The notes: generated from the letters alone by a model not told the origin. Counted from the stretch's first letter, positions 1 to 8,079 are shown. The stretch is 13,264 bases of DNA from JAYPWI01 sp038135065 (GCA_038135065.1 JAYPWI010000053.1:1-13264), one strand, 5' to 3'. Translations and numbers: made by a program.

Positions 1-1807
1 CCTGGACGGGGATCGGCGACATCGGCGGCTGGTAGTGATAGCGCCGCGTCGTCCGATGGGGGGACTGGTCATCGGGTCGAGCGGCGAAGAGCTCGAGGGT
101 CCGGTCGTCGAGGGGCAGCACGCCGTGTCGGTCGGCCTCTGCGAACCACAACTCCACGAGCTCTGCGACCAGATCGGGCTCCTCAGAGGCCAGGTCCTGG
201 CACTCCGATGGATCAGCGGAGAGGTCGTAGAGTTCCCAGCGGTCCTCGTCGAAGGGCTGGCCCTGGACATGGCGGGTCACCGCCTTGCACCAACGCCCGT
301 CCAGTTCGGCAACGAGGGCCCGGCTCCCGAACTGCTCGAAGTACTGGAGACGGTTGCTGGCGGCCGCATCGGGGTCGGACAGCATGTTCGCAAAGGAGTG
401 TCCGGTCACTGGGAGTTGCTCACGCCCGTTGTAGACCGTCGGCGCCTCGATGCCGAGGAGCTCGTACACGGTCGGCACCACATCCGCCACGTTGACGAAC
501 TGGTGCCGCTTGCTGCCCGCATGAAGGGGTCCGATGCCAGCTGGCCAATGAACGATCAGGGGAACGTGGACCCCTCCCTCGTGGGTGTTCTGCTTGTACC
601 AGCGGAACGGAGTGTTGCCGCACTGTGCCCAACCCCAGGGGTAGTTGGTGTGGCTGTGCGGTCCCCCGATGTCATCGATCCGGGCGATCGCCTCATCGGG
701 TGACTCGAGGATCCCGTTGAAGAACTTCATCTCGTGGAGCACCCCGAACGGACCGCCCTCCTGGGACGCACCGTTGTCGGCCATGACCACGAGGATGGTG
801 TTGTCGAGTCGACCGAGGTCGGCGAGGCCGGCCACCAGGCGACCGATCTGATCATCGGTGTGATCGAGAAACGCCGCGAAGGCCTCCTGGAGCCGACACG
901 CCAGTTGACGGTGGGCATCAGGCAGTTCGGCCCATGGCTCTACCCCGGGGTTCCGAGGGGCCAACCGGGTATGGCGAGGTATGACGCCCTCGGCGATCTG
1001 GCGGTCGAACCACTCGGCGCGATGGACGTCCCACCCCCGGTCGTAGGCACCGCGATATTTTTCCAGGTACTGGGGCGGGGCCTGGTGGGGGGCATGGGTG
1101 GCCCCGAATGCCAGATAGGCGAAGAACGGACGATCAGGCCGCACTCCGACGCTGTCGGAGACCATCAGCAAGAGTTGATCGACCAAGTCCTCGCTCAGGT
1201 GGTAACCGCCGCCGGGCTGAGCCGGGGGTTCGAGGTGGTGGTTGTCGACCACCAACTCGGGATGGAACTGATCGGTCTCACCCTCGAGAAACCCATAGAA
1301 GCGGTCGAAGCCTCGGCCCAATGGCCACTGGTCGAAGGGTCCGGCCGACGAGGTGTCGACGGTCGGTGCGAGGTGCCACTTCCCAGCGCAGAAGGTCGCA
1401 TACCCCTGCGTCTGCAGCACCTCGGCGACAGTCGCTGCATGGTCCGAGATGTGCCCCCGCTGGCTGGGAAACCCGGTGTTGTGATTGGACACTGACCGCA
1501 TTCCCACCGCGTGCTGTGACCTCCCAGTGAGCAACGACGCTCGGGTCGGTGAGCACAGCGGGGTGACGTGGAAGTTCGTGAACTGCAGACCACCAGCGGC
1601 GAGGGCATCCATGTTGGACGTATCGATGTCAGACCCGTAACAGCCCAGTTGGGCGAAGCCCGTGTCGTCGAGCACGACGACCACCACATCGGGTGACCCC
1701 TCGCCCGGATGAGGGTGGGTCGAGAAGCAGGGCTCGGACTCAGCCAAGGTGGGCCCGATGCGACCCTCGAACGTTGGAATCGGAGTGATGCCGTCCACGT
1801 GATGCAC
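1..1807 (-). CDS. Arylsulfatase (type I, formylglycine-dependent), 3' end beyond left edge
   Basis: Sulfatase of the alkaline phosphatase superfamily, expected to hydrolyse sulfate esters. I translated the frame by hand: about 602 codons without a stop, leaving the window in frame, so the C-terminus is missing. The signature C-S-P-T-R-A-S-L-L-T-G-R is at about residues 85-96. Cys85 (codon 1555-1553) would be oxidised to formylglycine. Other family marks are L-D-D near residue 47 (metal-binding Asp pair), G-K-W-H-L at 142-146, T-H-A-P around His238 and A-D-N-G around Asp344/Asn345 (metal ligands). The N-terminal F-E-G-R-I-G-x-T...S-E-P stretch resembles large actinobacterial arylsulfatases, usually about 750-790 aa. 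There is no signal peptide, so it is probably cytoplasmic. The start is GTG at 1807 or GTG at 1798; the latter has GAGG 8 nt upstream. An in-frame stop lies just upstream. It follows the MBL-fold gene by 10-19 nt, probably co-transcribed. The substrate cannot be told. Confidence 0.93.
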   Translation of the reverse strand, partial: MHHVDGITPIPTFEGRIGPTLAESEPCFSTHPHPGEGSPDVVVVVLDDTGFAQLGCYGSDIDTSNMDALAAGGLQFTNFHVTPLCSPTRASLLTGRSQHAVGMRSVSNHNTGFPSQRGHISDHAATVAEVLQTQGYATFCAGKWHLAPTVDTSSAGPFDQWPLGRGFDRFYGFLEGETDQFHPELVVDNHHLEPPAQPGGGYHLSEDLVDQLLLMVSDSVGVRPDRPFFAYLAFGATHAPHQAPPQYLEKYRGAYDRGWDVHRAEWFDRQIAEGVIPRHTRLAPRNPGVEPWAELPDAHRQLACRLQEAFAAFLDHTDDQIGRLVAGLADLGRLDNTILVVMADNGASQEGGPFGVLHEMKFFNGILESPDEAIARIDDIGGPHSHTNYPWGWAQCGNTPFRWYKQNTHEGGVHVPLIVHWPAGIGPLHAGSKRHQFVNVADVVPTVYELLGIEAPTVYNGREQLPVTGHSFANMLSDPDAAASNRLQYFEQFGSRALVAELDGRWCKAVTRHVQGQPFDEDRWELYDLSADPSECQDLASEEPDLVAELVELWFAEADRHGVLPLDDRTLELFAARPDDQSPHRTTRRYHYQPPMSPIPVQ

Positions 1808-1817
1808 CTCGGGCCTG

Positions 1818-2639
1818 TCAGATCGTCACGGTGGTCAGGTCGTCACCGATCACGACCTCGCCATCGAAATACTGGGCAGCGATGGCTACCCACTCTGCGT
1901 ACTGGCCCGCAGCGGGGCTGGGCACCAGATGGGTAAGCACCAGCCGGCGGGCCCCCACCCGGGCGGCTGTTCGAGCCGCATCGTCGACGCCGGAGTGGTA
2001 GTCGAGTATGTCCTGGATCATCTCGTTGGGAATCGCCCGCACCAGATCCTGCCGGATGACCGTCTGGACATAGGCATCGGCTCCCGCAGCAAGTCGATCG
2101 ACCCCCTCGCAGGGCACGGTGTCGCCCACCAACGCCACCGCAGCGCCCTCGCATTCGAGGCGGTATCCGATGGTGGGCCGGACCGGGGCGTGCATGGTGG
2201 CCGCGGTGGTGATGGCAAGCGGGCCGATGTCGAAGCTGTCACCTGGCGCTACTTCGGTCACGTCGACCCGAGGGCCCTCGGCGAGGGCCTCGTGATGGGC
2301 GATTCGATAGCCGATGTCCGCCTCGAGCGCATGGAGTTGCCGATCGACGAAGTCCTTTGTCCCGACGGGTCCGAACACCGCCAGGGTGGCGCGCCCCTGG
2401 CTCATCACCCAATGGGTGGTGATCACATCGTTCAGCGCGCACACGTGGTCGCTGTGAAGGTGGGTGATCAGCACTCCTGACAGCATCGGAGGGAGCGATC
2501 CCGCAGCCGCCATCCGCATGACGGTGGCCCTTCCGGCATCGACGAGCACATGGGTGCCTGCCGCCTTGACGAGGGTCGATGGTCCGGCCCGATGAGGGTC
2601 AGGAATCGGCGAGCCGGTTCCGGTCAGCACGATGTCCAC
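1818..2639 (-). CDS. MBL-fold metallohydrolase, AtsA arylsulfatase / RNase Z-like
   Basis: A 273-aa metallo-beta-lactamase-fold hydrolase. The dinuclear zinc site is visible: T-H-L-H-S-D-H (His60, His62, Asp64, His65), His150, bridging Asp173 in V-G-D-T, and His237 in T-H-L-V-P. The N-terminal T-G-S-P...R-A-G-P-S-T-L-V and the V-F-G-P-V-G-T segment after the metal motif are typical of the AtsA-like branch of RNase Z-type proteins. The founding member from Pseudoalteromonas is an arylsulfatase, but many relatives are uncharacterised hydrolases. The start is GTG at 2639, preceded by GGGGGA with a 6-nt spacer. No signal peptide is seen. It is the first gene of a leftward pair with the formylglycine-type sulfatase, suggesting related ester substrates. 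A tRNA-processing RNase Z is less likely because the RNase Z flexible arm is not evident. The family is firm; the substrate is inferred. Confidence 0.88.
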   Translation of the reverse strand: MDIVLTGTGSPIPDPHRAGPSTLVKAAGTHVLVDAGRATVMRMAAAGSLPPMLSGVLITHLHSDHVCALNDVITTHWVMSQGRATLAVFGPVGTKDFVDRQLHALEADIGYRIAHHEALAEGPRVDVTEVAPGDSFDIGPLAITTAATMHAPVRPTIGYRLECEGAAVALVGDTVPCEGVDRLAAGADAYVQTVIRQDLVRAIPNEMIQDILDYHSGVDDAARTAARVGARRLVLTHLVPSPAAGQYAEWVAIAAQYFDGEVVIGDDLTTVTI

Positions 2640-2855
2640 GCCGCATCCCCCATGTCGTTAGGGCGTTCGCCCCGACTGACCACCTGAACGTACCAAGCAT
2701 CGACAGCTTATGGCAGTCATGCTGACGATTGTTTGGGGCCAGTGTCGAGGTGACCGTTCGCGATGTGAGTTGTGCCCTCAACAAGGACGGCCAGCCGCCG
2801 ACTGAATCAAAGGAGAGTCGGCCGAATCCGACCCGTCCGTCTGAACGGAGATGTC
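2640..2855. promoter_or_regulatory. Divergent intergenic region between MBL-fold gene and beta-helix lipoprotein
   Basis: This 216-bp gap must hold the promoters of both the leftward sulfatase operon and the rightward lipoprotein gene. I see no convincing -35/-10 pair. A TACGTT box (2692-2687, leftward) is the best weak -10 candidate. An AAAGGAG sequence near 2809-2815 has no start codon at a suitable distance. No clear palindromic operator was found. Confidence 0.4.
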
Positions 2856-2858
2856 ATG
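2847..2858 (+). promoter_or_regulatory. Ribosome binding site that sets the beta-helix lipoprotein start
   Basis: GGAG at 2847-2850 lies 5 nt before ATG at 2856. The frame is open upstream to a GTG at 2772, but that start has no clear ribosome binding site and would put 28 Arg-rich residues in front of the signal peptide. The ATG at 2856 gives a normal lipoprotein signal. Confidence 0.75.
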
Positions 2859-4997
2859 CTTGCAGCGGGAGCCCTAGCAGTACGGACTTCGAGCCGCGCC
2901 GCCAGATTGGCGGTGTTCCTCGCCGGCGCAGCAGTCCTCGCGTCGTGCACCCAGGGCCAGCAAGCGGGCACCGGCACCTCCGAGGCCCCTCTGGTCAACC
3001 CGGTAGCTGCGACTCAGGAAGCCCCGTCGACGCCGACCGGGCTTGCCTTCGCCGCCGACGAGGTGACCTATCTCACATCGGACGATTTCTCCTATGGCAC
3101 CTACATCATCGATGAGCCGGGCGAATACGTGCTCACCGAGAACATCTCGTTCAACCCCAACTCACCGTCTGCGCTCAGTTCGGCCGTGCAGAACCGCATC
3201 ATCCCGCCGGCGGTCGCCCAACAACTGGGCTGGAACAACGGGGTGGACGCCTACAGCTCCGGCAACCCGCTCCCGACCCAGTTCGGAGATTACGACGGCT
3301 CCTTCACCCCCGGAGGCCCGATGGACGCCCGGTACAACCCGGCCGCGTACGGCATCGGTTTCTTCGCGGCCATCGCCATCACAACCGACGATGTCACCCT
3401 CGACCTCAACGGGTTCACCATCGAACAGAGCGCTGAGCACGCCTTGCTGCAACGATTCTTCGCAGTCATCGAGTTGGCCGACCAGCCCTTCATCCCGAAC
3501 CAGGGCCCCCACGGATTCGGCGCAGAGCTACAGGCTGCAAGCTCGGTCACCATCGCCAACGGCACGATCGGCCGGAGCTCGCACCACGGGATCCACGGCA
3601 ACTCGAACAGCAACATCACAGTTCGCAACGTCGACTTCGTGGACTACGAGGTCGGGGCCATCGCCCTCAACGGGGTCAACGGCCTGCTCGTCGAGAACGT
3701 GACAGCCGTCAATCGCAAGGACGTCCCCGTCCTCGGCACGTTCTCGAGTGCCCGCTTCGCAGCGCCATACATCGACGCCCTGGTCCGCAGCGGCTCCACG
3801 ACCACCCTGGACGTCAACGGCGTCCAACTGACCGCCGCAGCCGTCCAGCAGCGCCTGCGAGAGGCCGTGAACGCCGCCCACGAGGACATCATCATCGACC
3901 CAGCGGACCCCACATCGCGGCCGCAGATCGATCCGATGGAACATCCGACGGAGTACGCCCTGTTCCACAACCCGTTCGGTCTAGTCGACGGCAACTCTTA
4001 TTCGTTCCTGGTGAACCAGGTGGGCGTCGCCGTGAACGGCTTCCCCGTGATGGGCAATCTCGAGACAGACAACCTCTCATCGGACATCACCTTCAGAAAC
4101 GTGCACGTCCTCGACCAACAGGCCTTCATCAACGAGGTGGTCGCCCTCGACGTCGGCGGCGATGCAACCGGGCACGGCACAGCGGCCATCGACCCGGTTG
4201 GCGCAGTGTTCCAGTTGCGCAACCTCCACCCCGACACCGCGAAACCCGTCACGGTCACCAGCCTCGACGAGTCAGAAGCCCGCTACGTCGGTAACCCGGT
4301 GGCCAACGCACAAGCGTTCATTGCCAAGGCAGCGCTGAACGGCGAGTTCGAGGGCATGCACCTCGACGTCAGCCGCCTCAACATCAACTCGGCGGTCATC
4401 GACTGGGTGGAGGGCTCACCGGGTTCTGAAACCCTCGAGTCGATCGACGCATCATGGCTGTGCAACGGCGACTCGATGTTCCATGTCAACAAGGGCTCCA
4501 TCGCGTTCAAGATGGATGCCGCTCGCGACGTCCAGTTGATCGACACCTCGGTCGACGGCCTGGCCAATTTCGGGGCCTCGGGGTCGATGGCCTGTGGTGA
4601 TTACACCGGAGGGTTCTCGAACCCGAACGCCACCCTCGAGAGCTATGGGGGCAATGCCGTACGGGCGTACACGTTCGCAGGCTCCAGCGATGTGGCCGTC
4701 GAGGGTGCCGTGATCGAGAACATCGAGTCCTGGACTGGGCTCGCGGCCGGGTTGGCTGTGATGACCGACTCCAGCGATGTGCGCATCACTGACGTGAAGG
4801 TCTCCGGTATCGAAGCCGGGTTGGTGGGGCCGACCGGCGGCCCCGACCCGGACCCGATCGCCGCCGCCGTCTACCTGGCTGCGGGCACCAGCGATGTCAA
4901 CCTCGCCAACATCTGCGTGACCAGCCTGGTCAGCCCGTCGGGGATCCACGACGTGTTCGACGAGAGCGGTCTCATCACCACGCTGAGCTGTTCCTGA
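2856..4997 (+). CDS. Secreted lipoprotein with right-handed parallel beta-helix
   Basis: From ATG 2856 the protein is 713 aa. Residues 1-31 form a lipoprotein signal: arginines at 10, 14 and 17, a hydrophobic core, and a lipobox V-L-A-S-C with lipidated Cys31. A short Ser/Thr/Gln/Pro-rich tether follows. G-E-Y-V-L-T-E-N-I (about 89-97) and D-D-V-T-L-D-L-N-G-F-T-I (about 178-189) are entry strands typical of beta-helix proteins. Repeated rungs follow (S-V-T-I-A-N-G-T-I, N-I-T-V-R-N-V-D-F, G-L-L-V-E-N-V). Near the C-terminus three spaced turns begin S-S-D-V, S-S-D-V and T-S-D-V (about 610, 639, 678). This fold is common in polysaccharide lyases, glycoside hydrolases and adhesins, but I recognise no catalytic signature, so the function is unknown. 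It is divergent from a sulfatase pair, which is compatible with sulfated glycan handling but does not prove it. A hairpin terminator follows the stop. Confidence 0.85.
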   Translation: MLAAGALAVRTSSRAARLAVFLAGAAVLASCTQGQQAGTGTSEAPLVNPVAATQEAPSTPTGLAFAADEVTYLTSDDFSYGTYIIDEPGEYVLTENISFNPNSPSALSSAVQNRIIPPAVAQQLGWNNGVDAYSSGNPLPTQFGDYDGSFTPGGPMDARYNPAAYGIGFFAAIAITTDDVTLDLNGFTIEQSAEHALLQRFFAVIELADQPFIPNQGPHGFGAELQAASSVTIANGTIGRSSHHGIHGNSNSNITVRNVDFVDYEVGAIALNGVNGLLVENVTAVNRKDVPVLGTFSSARFAAPYIDALVRSGSTTTLDVNGVQLTAAAVQQRLREAVNAAHEDIIIDPADPTSRPQIDPMEHPTEYALFHNPFGLVDGNSYSFLVNQVGVAVNGFPVMGNLETDNLSSDITFRNVHVLDQQAFINEVVALDVGGDATGHGTAAIDPVGAVFQLRNLHPDTAKPVTVTSLDESEARYVGNPVANAQAFIAKAALNGEFEGMHLDVSRLNINSAVIDWVEGSPGSETLESIDASWLCNGDSMFHVNKGSIAFKMDAARDVQLIDTSVDGLANFGASGSMACGDYTGGFSNPNATLESYGGNAVRAYTFAGSSDVAVEGAVIENIESWTGLAAGLAVMTDSSDVRITDVKVSGIEAGLVGPTGGPDPDPIAAAVYLAAGTSDVNLANICVTSLVSPSGIHDVFDESGLITTLSCS

Positions 4998-5008
4998 GTC
5001 CGGCGGAG

Positions 5009-5044
5009 CCCGGGTGTGGTCGACGGCGTCGGCCACACCCCGGG
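5009..5044. terminator. Hairpin terminator between convergent genes
   Basis: Left arm 5009-5024 (CCCGGGTGTGG then TCGAC) pairs with right arm 5028-5044 (GTCGG then CCACAC...CGGG). This gives about 16 bp with one bulged C, one G-T wobble and a 3-nt loop (GGC). There is no T-tract. It sits between the stop of the beta-helix gene (4997) and the stop of the leftward flavoprotein (5064), so it could stop transcription from both sides. Confidence 0.75.
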
Positions 5045-5063
5045 CGGGCCGGCGGCCGTCCGG

Positions 5064-6164
5064 TCAGCGCAGCAGCTGCGCGGCGCGAGTGAGCAGTTCA
5101 GCCGCCTCGCGTGACATGTCCGCCACCACCTGGGCAGCGGGCACGACGTCGGCAATCAGCCCCGCGATGTTGCCAGCACCGTTCATGGACACCCCTTCCC
5201 GACCCCCTCGGTCGGTGCCAAGATCGCCCAGCACCGAGCCGGCCAGCACGGGCTGCAGCGGCATGGGAAGGGGATCCACCTCGGCCATCTCCCACGCTTC
5301 GGTCCACCTGTTGGGCAACATGCGGAACCGCTTGCCGGTGTAGGACCGGCTGATCACCGGCGACTGGTCTGCCGCGGCCAGGATGCCCGCTTTCTGCCAG
5401 CCCGCGATACCTGCTTCGTCCGTGGCGAGGAATCGGGTCCCGACCCAGACCCCCTGACAGCCCATCAGCAACGCCGCAGCCATACCGCGGCCGTCGCCGA
5501 TACCTCCGGCAGCGACCACGGGGACGTCCACCGCGTCGAGCACCTGGGGCAGCAGGGCCATGGTGCCCACATGACCGGTGTGGCCACCTCCCTCCGTGCC
5601 CTGGGCGATGACCACCTGCGCTCCATCGCGGACCACGGCCACCGCCTGCTTGGTGCTGCCCACGATCGAGACCACGGTCGTGCCTGCTTCCCGGAAGCGC
5701 TCAGCAACGAAACCCGGTGAACCGAGCGCCCCGACGAACACCGGCACCCCTTCTTCGAGGATCACCTCGACCTGGGACTCGGCGTCGGTACCGAGCGCCA
5801 TACGGTCACCATTCGCCTGGTCATGTCCGATGTCCACCCCGAGCCCCCGGGCAATCCGTTCTGCTGTTCGCCGGTGTTCGGGCGGGATCAGCGTTGCGAT
5901 CTCCTCCACGGTGGCCCCGCCCTGATCGATCCGTGCCGGAAGGATCAGGTCGACACCGAAGGGCCGGTCGGTCAGCGCCCGGGTGCGCCGGATGACCGAC
6001 CGCACATCGGCCGCCGACATCGACGTACAACCCAGCACACCCAGCCCACCGGCGTTGGACACTGCGGCAACGAGTTCAGGGCCCGCGATCGGCCCCATGC
6101 CAGCCGAGATGATCGGCACCTCGATACCCAATTGGTCACACAATGCCGTGTGGATCGATGCCAT
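5064..6164 (-). CDS. Nitronate monooxygenase / FabK-like FMN flavoprotein
   Basis: A 366-aa TIM-barrel flavoprotein of the nitronate monooxygenase (2-nitropropane dioxygenase) family. The N-terminus has P-I-I-S-A-G-M-G-P-I-A-G (17-28), the first FMN-contact loop. Q-G-T-E-G-G-G-H-T-G (188-197) holds the conserved His195. A-A-G-G-I-G-D-G-R-G-M-A-A-A-L (218-231) is the phosphate-binding loop, and V-G-T-R-F follows at 241-245. This central block also resembles FabK-type enoyl-ACP reductases, so the substrate (alkyl nitronates or an enoyl thioester) is open. I chose ATG 6164, which has AGGAGG 9 nt upstream; the frame also opens from a TTG at 6224 without such a site. It lies 105 nt downstream of the SDR on the same strand. 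A CATAGT box in that gap (6242-6237) could be its own -10. Confidence 0.9.
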   Translation of the reverse strand: MASIHTALCDQLGIEVPIISAGMGPIAGPELVAAVSNAGGLGVLGCTSMSAADVRSVIRRTRALTDRPFGVDLILPARIDQGGATVEEIATLIPPEHRRTAERIARGLGVDIGHDQANGDRMALGTDAESQVEVILEEGVPVFVGALGSPGFVAERFREAGTTVVSIVGSTKQAVAVVRDGAQVVIAQGTEGGGHTGHVGTMALLPQVLDAVDVPVVAAGGIGDGRGMAAALLMGCQGVWVGTRFLATDEAGIAGWQKAGILAAADQSPVISRSYTGKRFRMLPNRWTEAWEMAEVDPLPMPLQPVLAGSVLGDLGTDRGGREGVSMNGAGNIAGLIADVVPAAQVVADMSREAAELLTRAAQLLR

Positions 6165-6173
6165 CTCGTGCGA

Positions 6174-6179
6174 CCTCCT
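6174..6179 (-). promoter_or_regulatory. Strong Shine-Dalgarno for the nitronate monooxygenase
   Basis: AGGAGG on the minus strand, 9 nt before ATG 6164. It decides the start against the longer TTG-initiated frame (6224). Confidence 0.7.
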
Positions 6180-6269
6180 GCCTGAGCACCACGACCCGTC
6201 ATCGACCGACTGCCACGCTGCCAACTATTGACAGTCACTATGCCATAAAGGCACCTCGGCAGTGAGCGC

Positions 6270-7025
6270 TCAGTCGGCGAACCGGTCCCTTACATGTCCG
6301 TACTGTTCGCCTCCGTCCACGGTCAGGCACTCCCCCGTGACCGCATCGGCCTCGGCCAGGTACTTCACTGCGGCACCCGCTGCGGGGCCACCAGCCCAAC
6401 GACCGAGCAGGGTTCGATGGGCAAGCCGCTCGACCTGCTCCTCGTCGAACCGATCGGGCGCGATGGTCGGCCCGAGAGCAACTGCATTGACCCGCACTGC
6501 GGGTGCCAACTCCACCGCCAGCTGACGGGTCAGGGCGAGCGAGCCAGCCTTGGCCACACTGTGGGCGGCCCGCCGGGGCCAGGGCTGCCATGCCGAGAGG
6601 TCGACGATGTTGACGATGGCTCCCTCGCCGACCTCGAGCATCGACGGCGCCACAGCGTTGGCGCAGTGGAAGGCACCGTCGAGCACGACATCCATGGTCG
6701 ACCTCCACACCGACAGATCGTCCGTGGGGAAGCGGTCGAGGGCGAACACTGATGCGCTGTTCACCAGCAGACCGATCGCCCCGAGTTCTTGCTCGATCTC
6801 TCTCACCGCCCTCGCCACGCTGACCGGATCCGCAACATCGAGCGACACGGGACGAGCAACACCATCTGCCGCCGCAATGCCCTCCACCAACTCCACAGCG
6901 AGGTGCTGCGACGAGCGATATCCAACTGCGACCCGCATCCCGGCCTCTGCGAGGGCAAGGGAGATCGCCCCACCGACCCGATGAGCGCCGCCCGTCACCA
7001 GCGCGACTCGACCCGCAAGCTGCAT
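6270..7025 (-). CDS. SDR oxidoreductase, pteridine reductase-like, with catalytic Tyr replaced by His
   Basis: A 251-aa NAD(P)-dependent short-chain dehydrogenase/reductase with a Rossmann fold. The cofactor motif T-G-G-A-H-R-V-G (11-18) has the pteridine reductase (PTR1/FolM-like) form rather than T-G-x-x-x-G-x-G. N-S-A-S is at 89-92. The active-site segment begins N-I-V-D-L-S (139-144). Asp142 matches the PTR1 catalytic Asp, and 13 residues on, where the Y-x-x-x-K tyrosine belongs, stands His155 (CAC, 6563-6561) followed by S-V-A-K with Lys159 intact. V-R-V-N-A-V-A-L-G-P follows (178-187), then V-D-G-G near the C-terminus. The fold and frame are intact, so this is not a decayed gene, but the reductase activity is uncertain. 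ATG 7025 is used; only a distant GGAG precedes it. The divergent F420-type gene starts 38 bp away. Confidence 0.9.
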   Translation of the reverse strand: MQLAGRVALVTGGAHRVGGAISLALAEAGMRVAVGYRSSQHLAVELVEGIAAADGVARPVSLDVADPVSVARAVREIEQELGAIGLLVNSASVFALDRFPTDDLSVWRSTMDVVLDGAFHCANAVAPSMLEVGEGAIVNIVDLSAWQPWPRRAAHSVAKAGSLALTRQLAVELAPAVRVNAVALGPTIAPDRFDEEQVERLAHRTLLGRWAGGPAAGAAVKYLAEADAVTGECLTVDGGEQYGHVRDRFAD

Positions 7026-7063
7026 ACGGCCAGTCTGCCAGCTCCCCCTAGGATGATCCCCCG
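7026..7063. promoter_or_regulatory. Short divergent promoter region, SDR / F420-type oxidoreductase
   Basis: Only 38 bp separate the two start codons. TAGGAT (7049-7054) fits a TANNNT -10 box 9 nt before the rightward ATG. Its AGGA could alternatively serve as a Shine-Dalgarno with a 10-nt spacer. Leftward, CAGACT (7037-7032) lies 6 nt before ATG 7025 and is a weaker -10. Both transcripts may be leaderless or nearly so. Confidence 0.45.
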
Positions 7064-8038
7064 ATGCCCTCGATTGCCTGCATGATCATGCCCGAAGGTC
7101 CCGTCGGTCAGATCGTCGAGGCCGCGGTCCACGCCGAGAACCTCGGCTGTCATCGGGTCTGGATCCCCGACGAGGGCCTGTCGGGGCGGGAATGCTGGGT
7201 CACCCTGGGGGCCATCGCCGCCGCGACCGAACGGGTGATGATCGGCACCGGGATCACCAACCCCTACACCCGCCATCCAGGGGTCACCGCCTCTGCGATC
7301 GCCTCGCTCGACGAACTTTCGAACGGGCGAGCCGCCCTCGGCATCGGAGCCGGAGGTGGCCTCACCCTCGATCAGCTCGCCGTAGAACGTCGCACCCCAC
7401 TGCGGGCGATGCGTGACCTCGCCGAGACGAGCCGAGCCCTGTGGGCAGGTCAGCGGGTGGACCACGAAGGGCCAACTGGGTCGTTCAGTGGAGCCACCCT
7501 CGACTACGGCCGGCCCGACATCCCAGTGTGGTTCGCAGGGCGAGGGCCGAAGGTGATGGCCCTCGGGGGCGAACTCGGCGACGGATTCATCCTGTCCTAC
7601 GTCCACAAGGAGTTGCTCGGCGAGCACGTGGCAACCATCGCGGCAGCGGCGGCCGCGGCCGGCCGAGCGACCCCGCGCCTCACCTATATGACGATGATCG
7701 CCACCACCGATGAGGCCAGGGACAACGCCCGCGCCGCCCTGACCTTCCGCCTGGTCGATTCGCCCCCCGAGGTTCGTAGCCGCCTCGGACTCGACGACGC
7801 CACTCGCGCCGCCCTGCGGGCCGCTATCAGCGAAGGCGGACCGGCTGGGGCCGCCCACCTCGTCGAGGACGCCTGGATCGACCAGTTCGTCATCAGCGGG
7901 TCGGCCGACGACTGCCGTCGAGAACTCTCGTCGCTGCTCACCCTCCACGGCATCGACGAGTTCCAGGTCTCGATCCCCCACCCTGACCGGGCCGCCGAGG
8001 TGCTCGACGCCGTGACGGCGATCGCAGGGGATTCCTGA
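7064..8038 (+). CDS. LLM-class (luciferase-like) F420-dependent oxidoreductase
   Basis: A 324-aa TIM-barrel enzyme of the bacterial luciferase-like superfamily, in the F420-using branch that includes methylene-tetrahydromethanopterin reductase (Mer) and mycobacterial F420 enzymes. Visible marks are G-T-G-I-T-N-P-Y-T-R-H-P (61-72), then A-S-L-D-E-L-S-N-G-R-A (80-90) and L-G-I-G-A-G (92-97). P-V-W-F-A-G-R-G-P-K (154-163) and L-G-D-G-F-I (171-176) form the later cofactor wall. The length is normal. It probably transfers hydride between F420 and a small substrate, but an FMN cofactor cannot be excluded and the substrate is unknown. The start is ATG 7064, just after TAGGAT. It reads in the same direction as the YibE/F gene, with a 54-nt gap. 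Confidence 0.9.
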   Translation: MPSIACMIMPEGPVGQIVEAAVHAENLGCHRVWIPDEGLSGRECWVTLGAIAAATERVMIGTGITNPYTRHPGVTASAIASLDELSNGRAALGIGAGGGLTLDQLAVERRTPLRAMRDLAETSRALWAGQRVDHEGPTGSFSGATLDYGRPDIPVWFAGRGPKVMALGGELGDGFILSYVHKELLGEHVATIAAAAAAAGRATPRLTYMTMIATTDEARDNARAALTFRLVDSPPEVRSRLGLDDATRAALRAAISEGGPAGAAHLVEDAWIDQFVISGSADDCRRELSSLLTLHGIDEFQVSIPHPDRAAEVLDAVTAIAGDS

Positions 8039-8079
8039 CGGAGCCGGGCGGCCTCCACCCGATGAGAGCCGGCGGCCCT

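Noticed and set aside
35..1495. Rightward open frames of 222 and 253 codons (35-703 and 734-1495)
   Set aside because: They lie wholly antisense to the sulfatase, whose frame holds all family motifs. Their translations show no recognisable domain. High GC readily leaves antisense frames open.
2772..2855. GTG start 28 codons before the lipoprotein ATG
   Set aside because: It adds an Arg-rich leader in front of a complete lipoprotein signal and has no Shine-Dalgarno, whereas ATG 2856 does.
6241..6253. TGCC-ATAAA-GGCA small hairpin between the SDR and nitronate monooxygenase genes
   Set aside because: The 4-bp stem is too short to support a terminator or regulatory RNA element.
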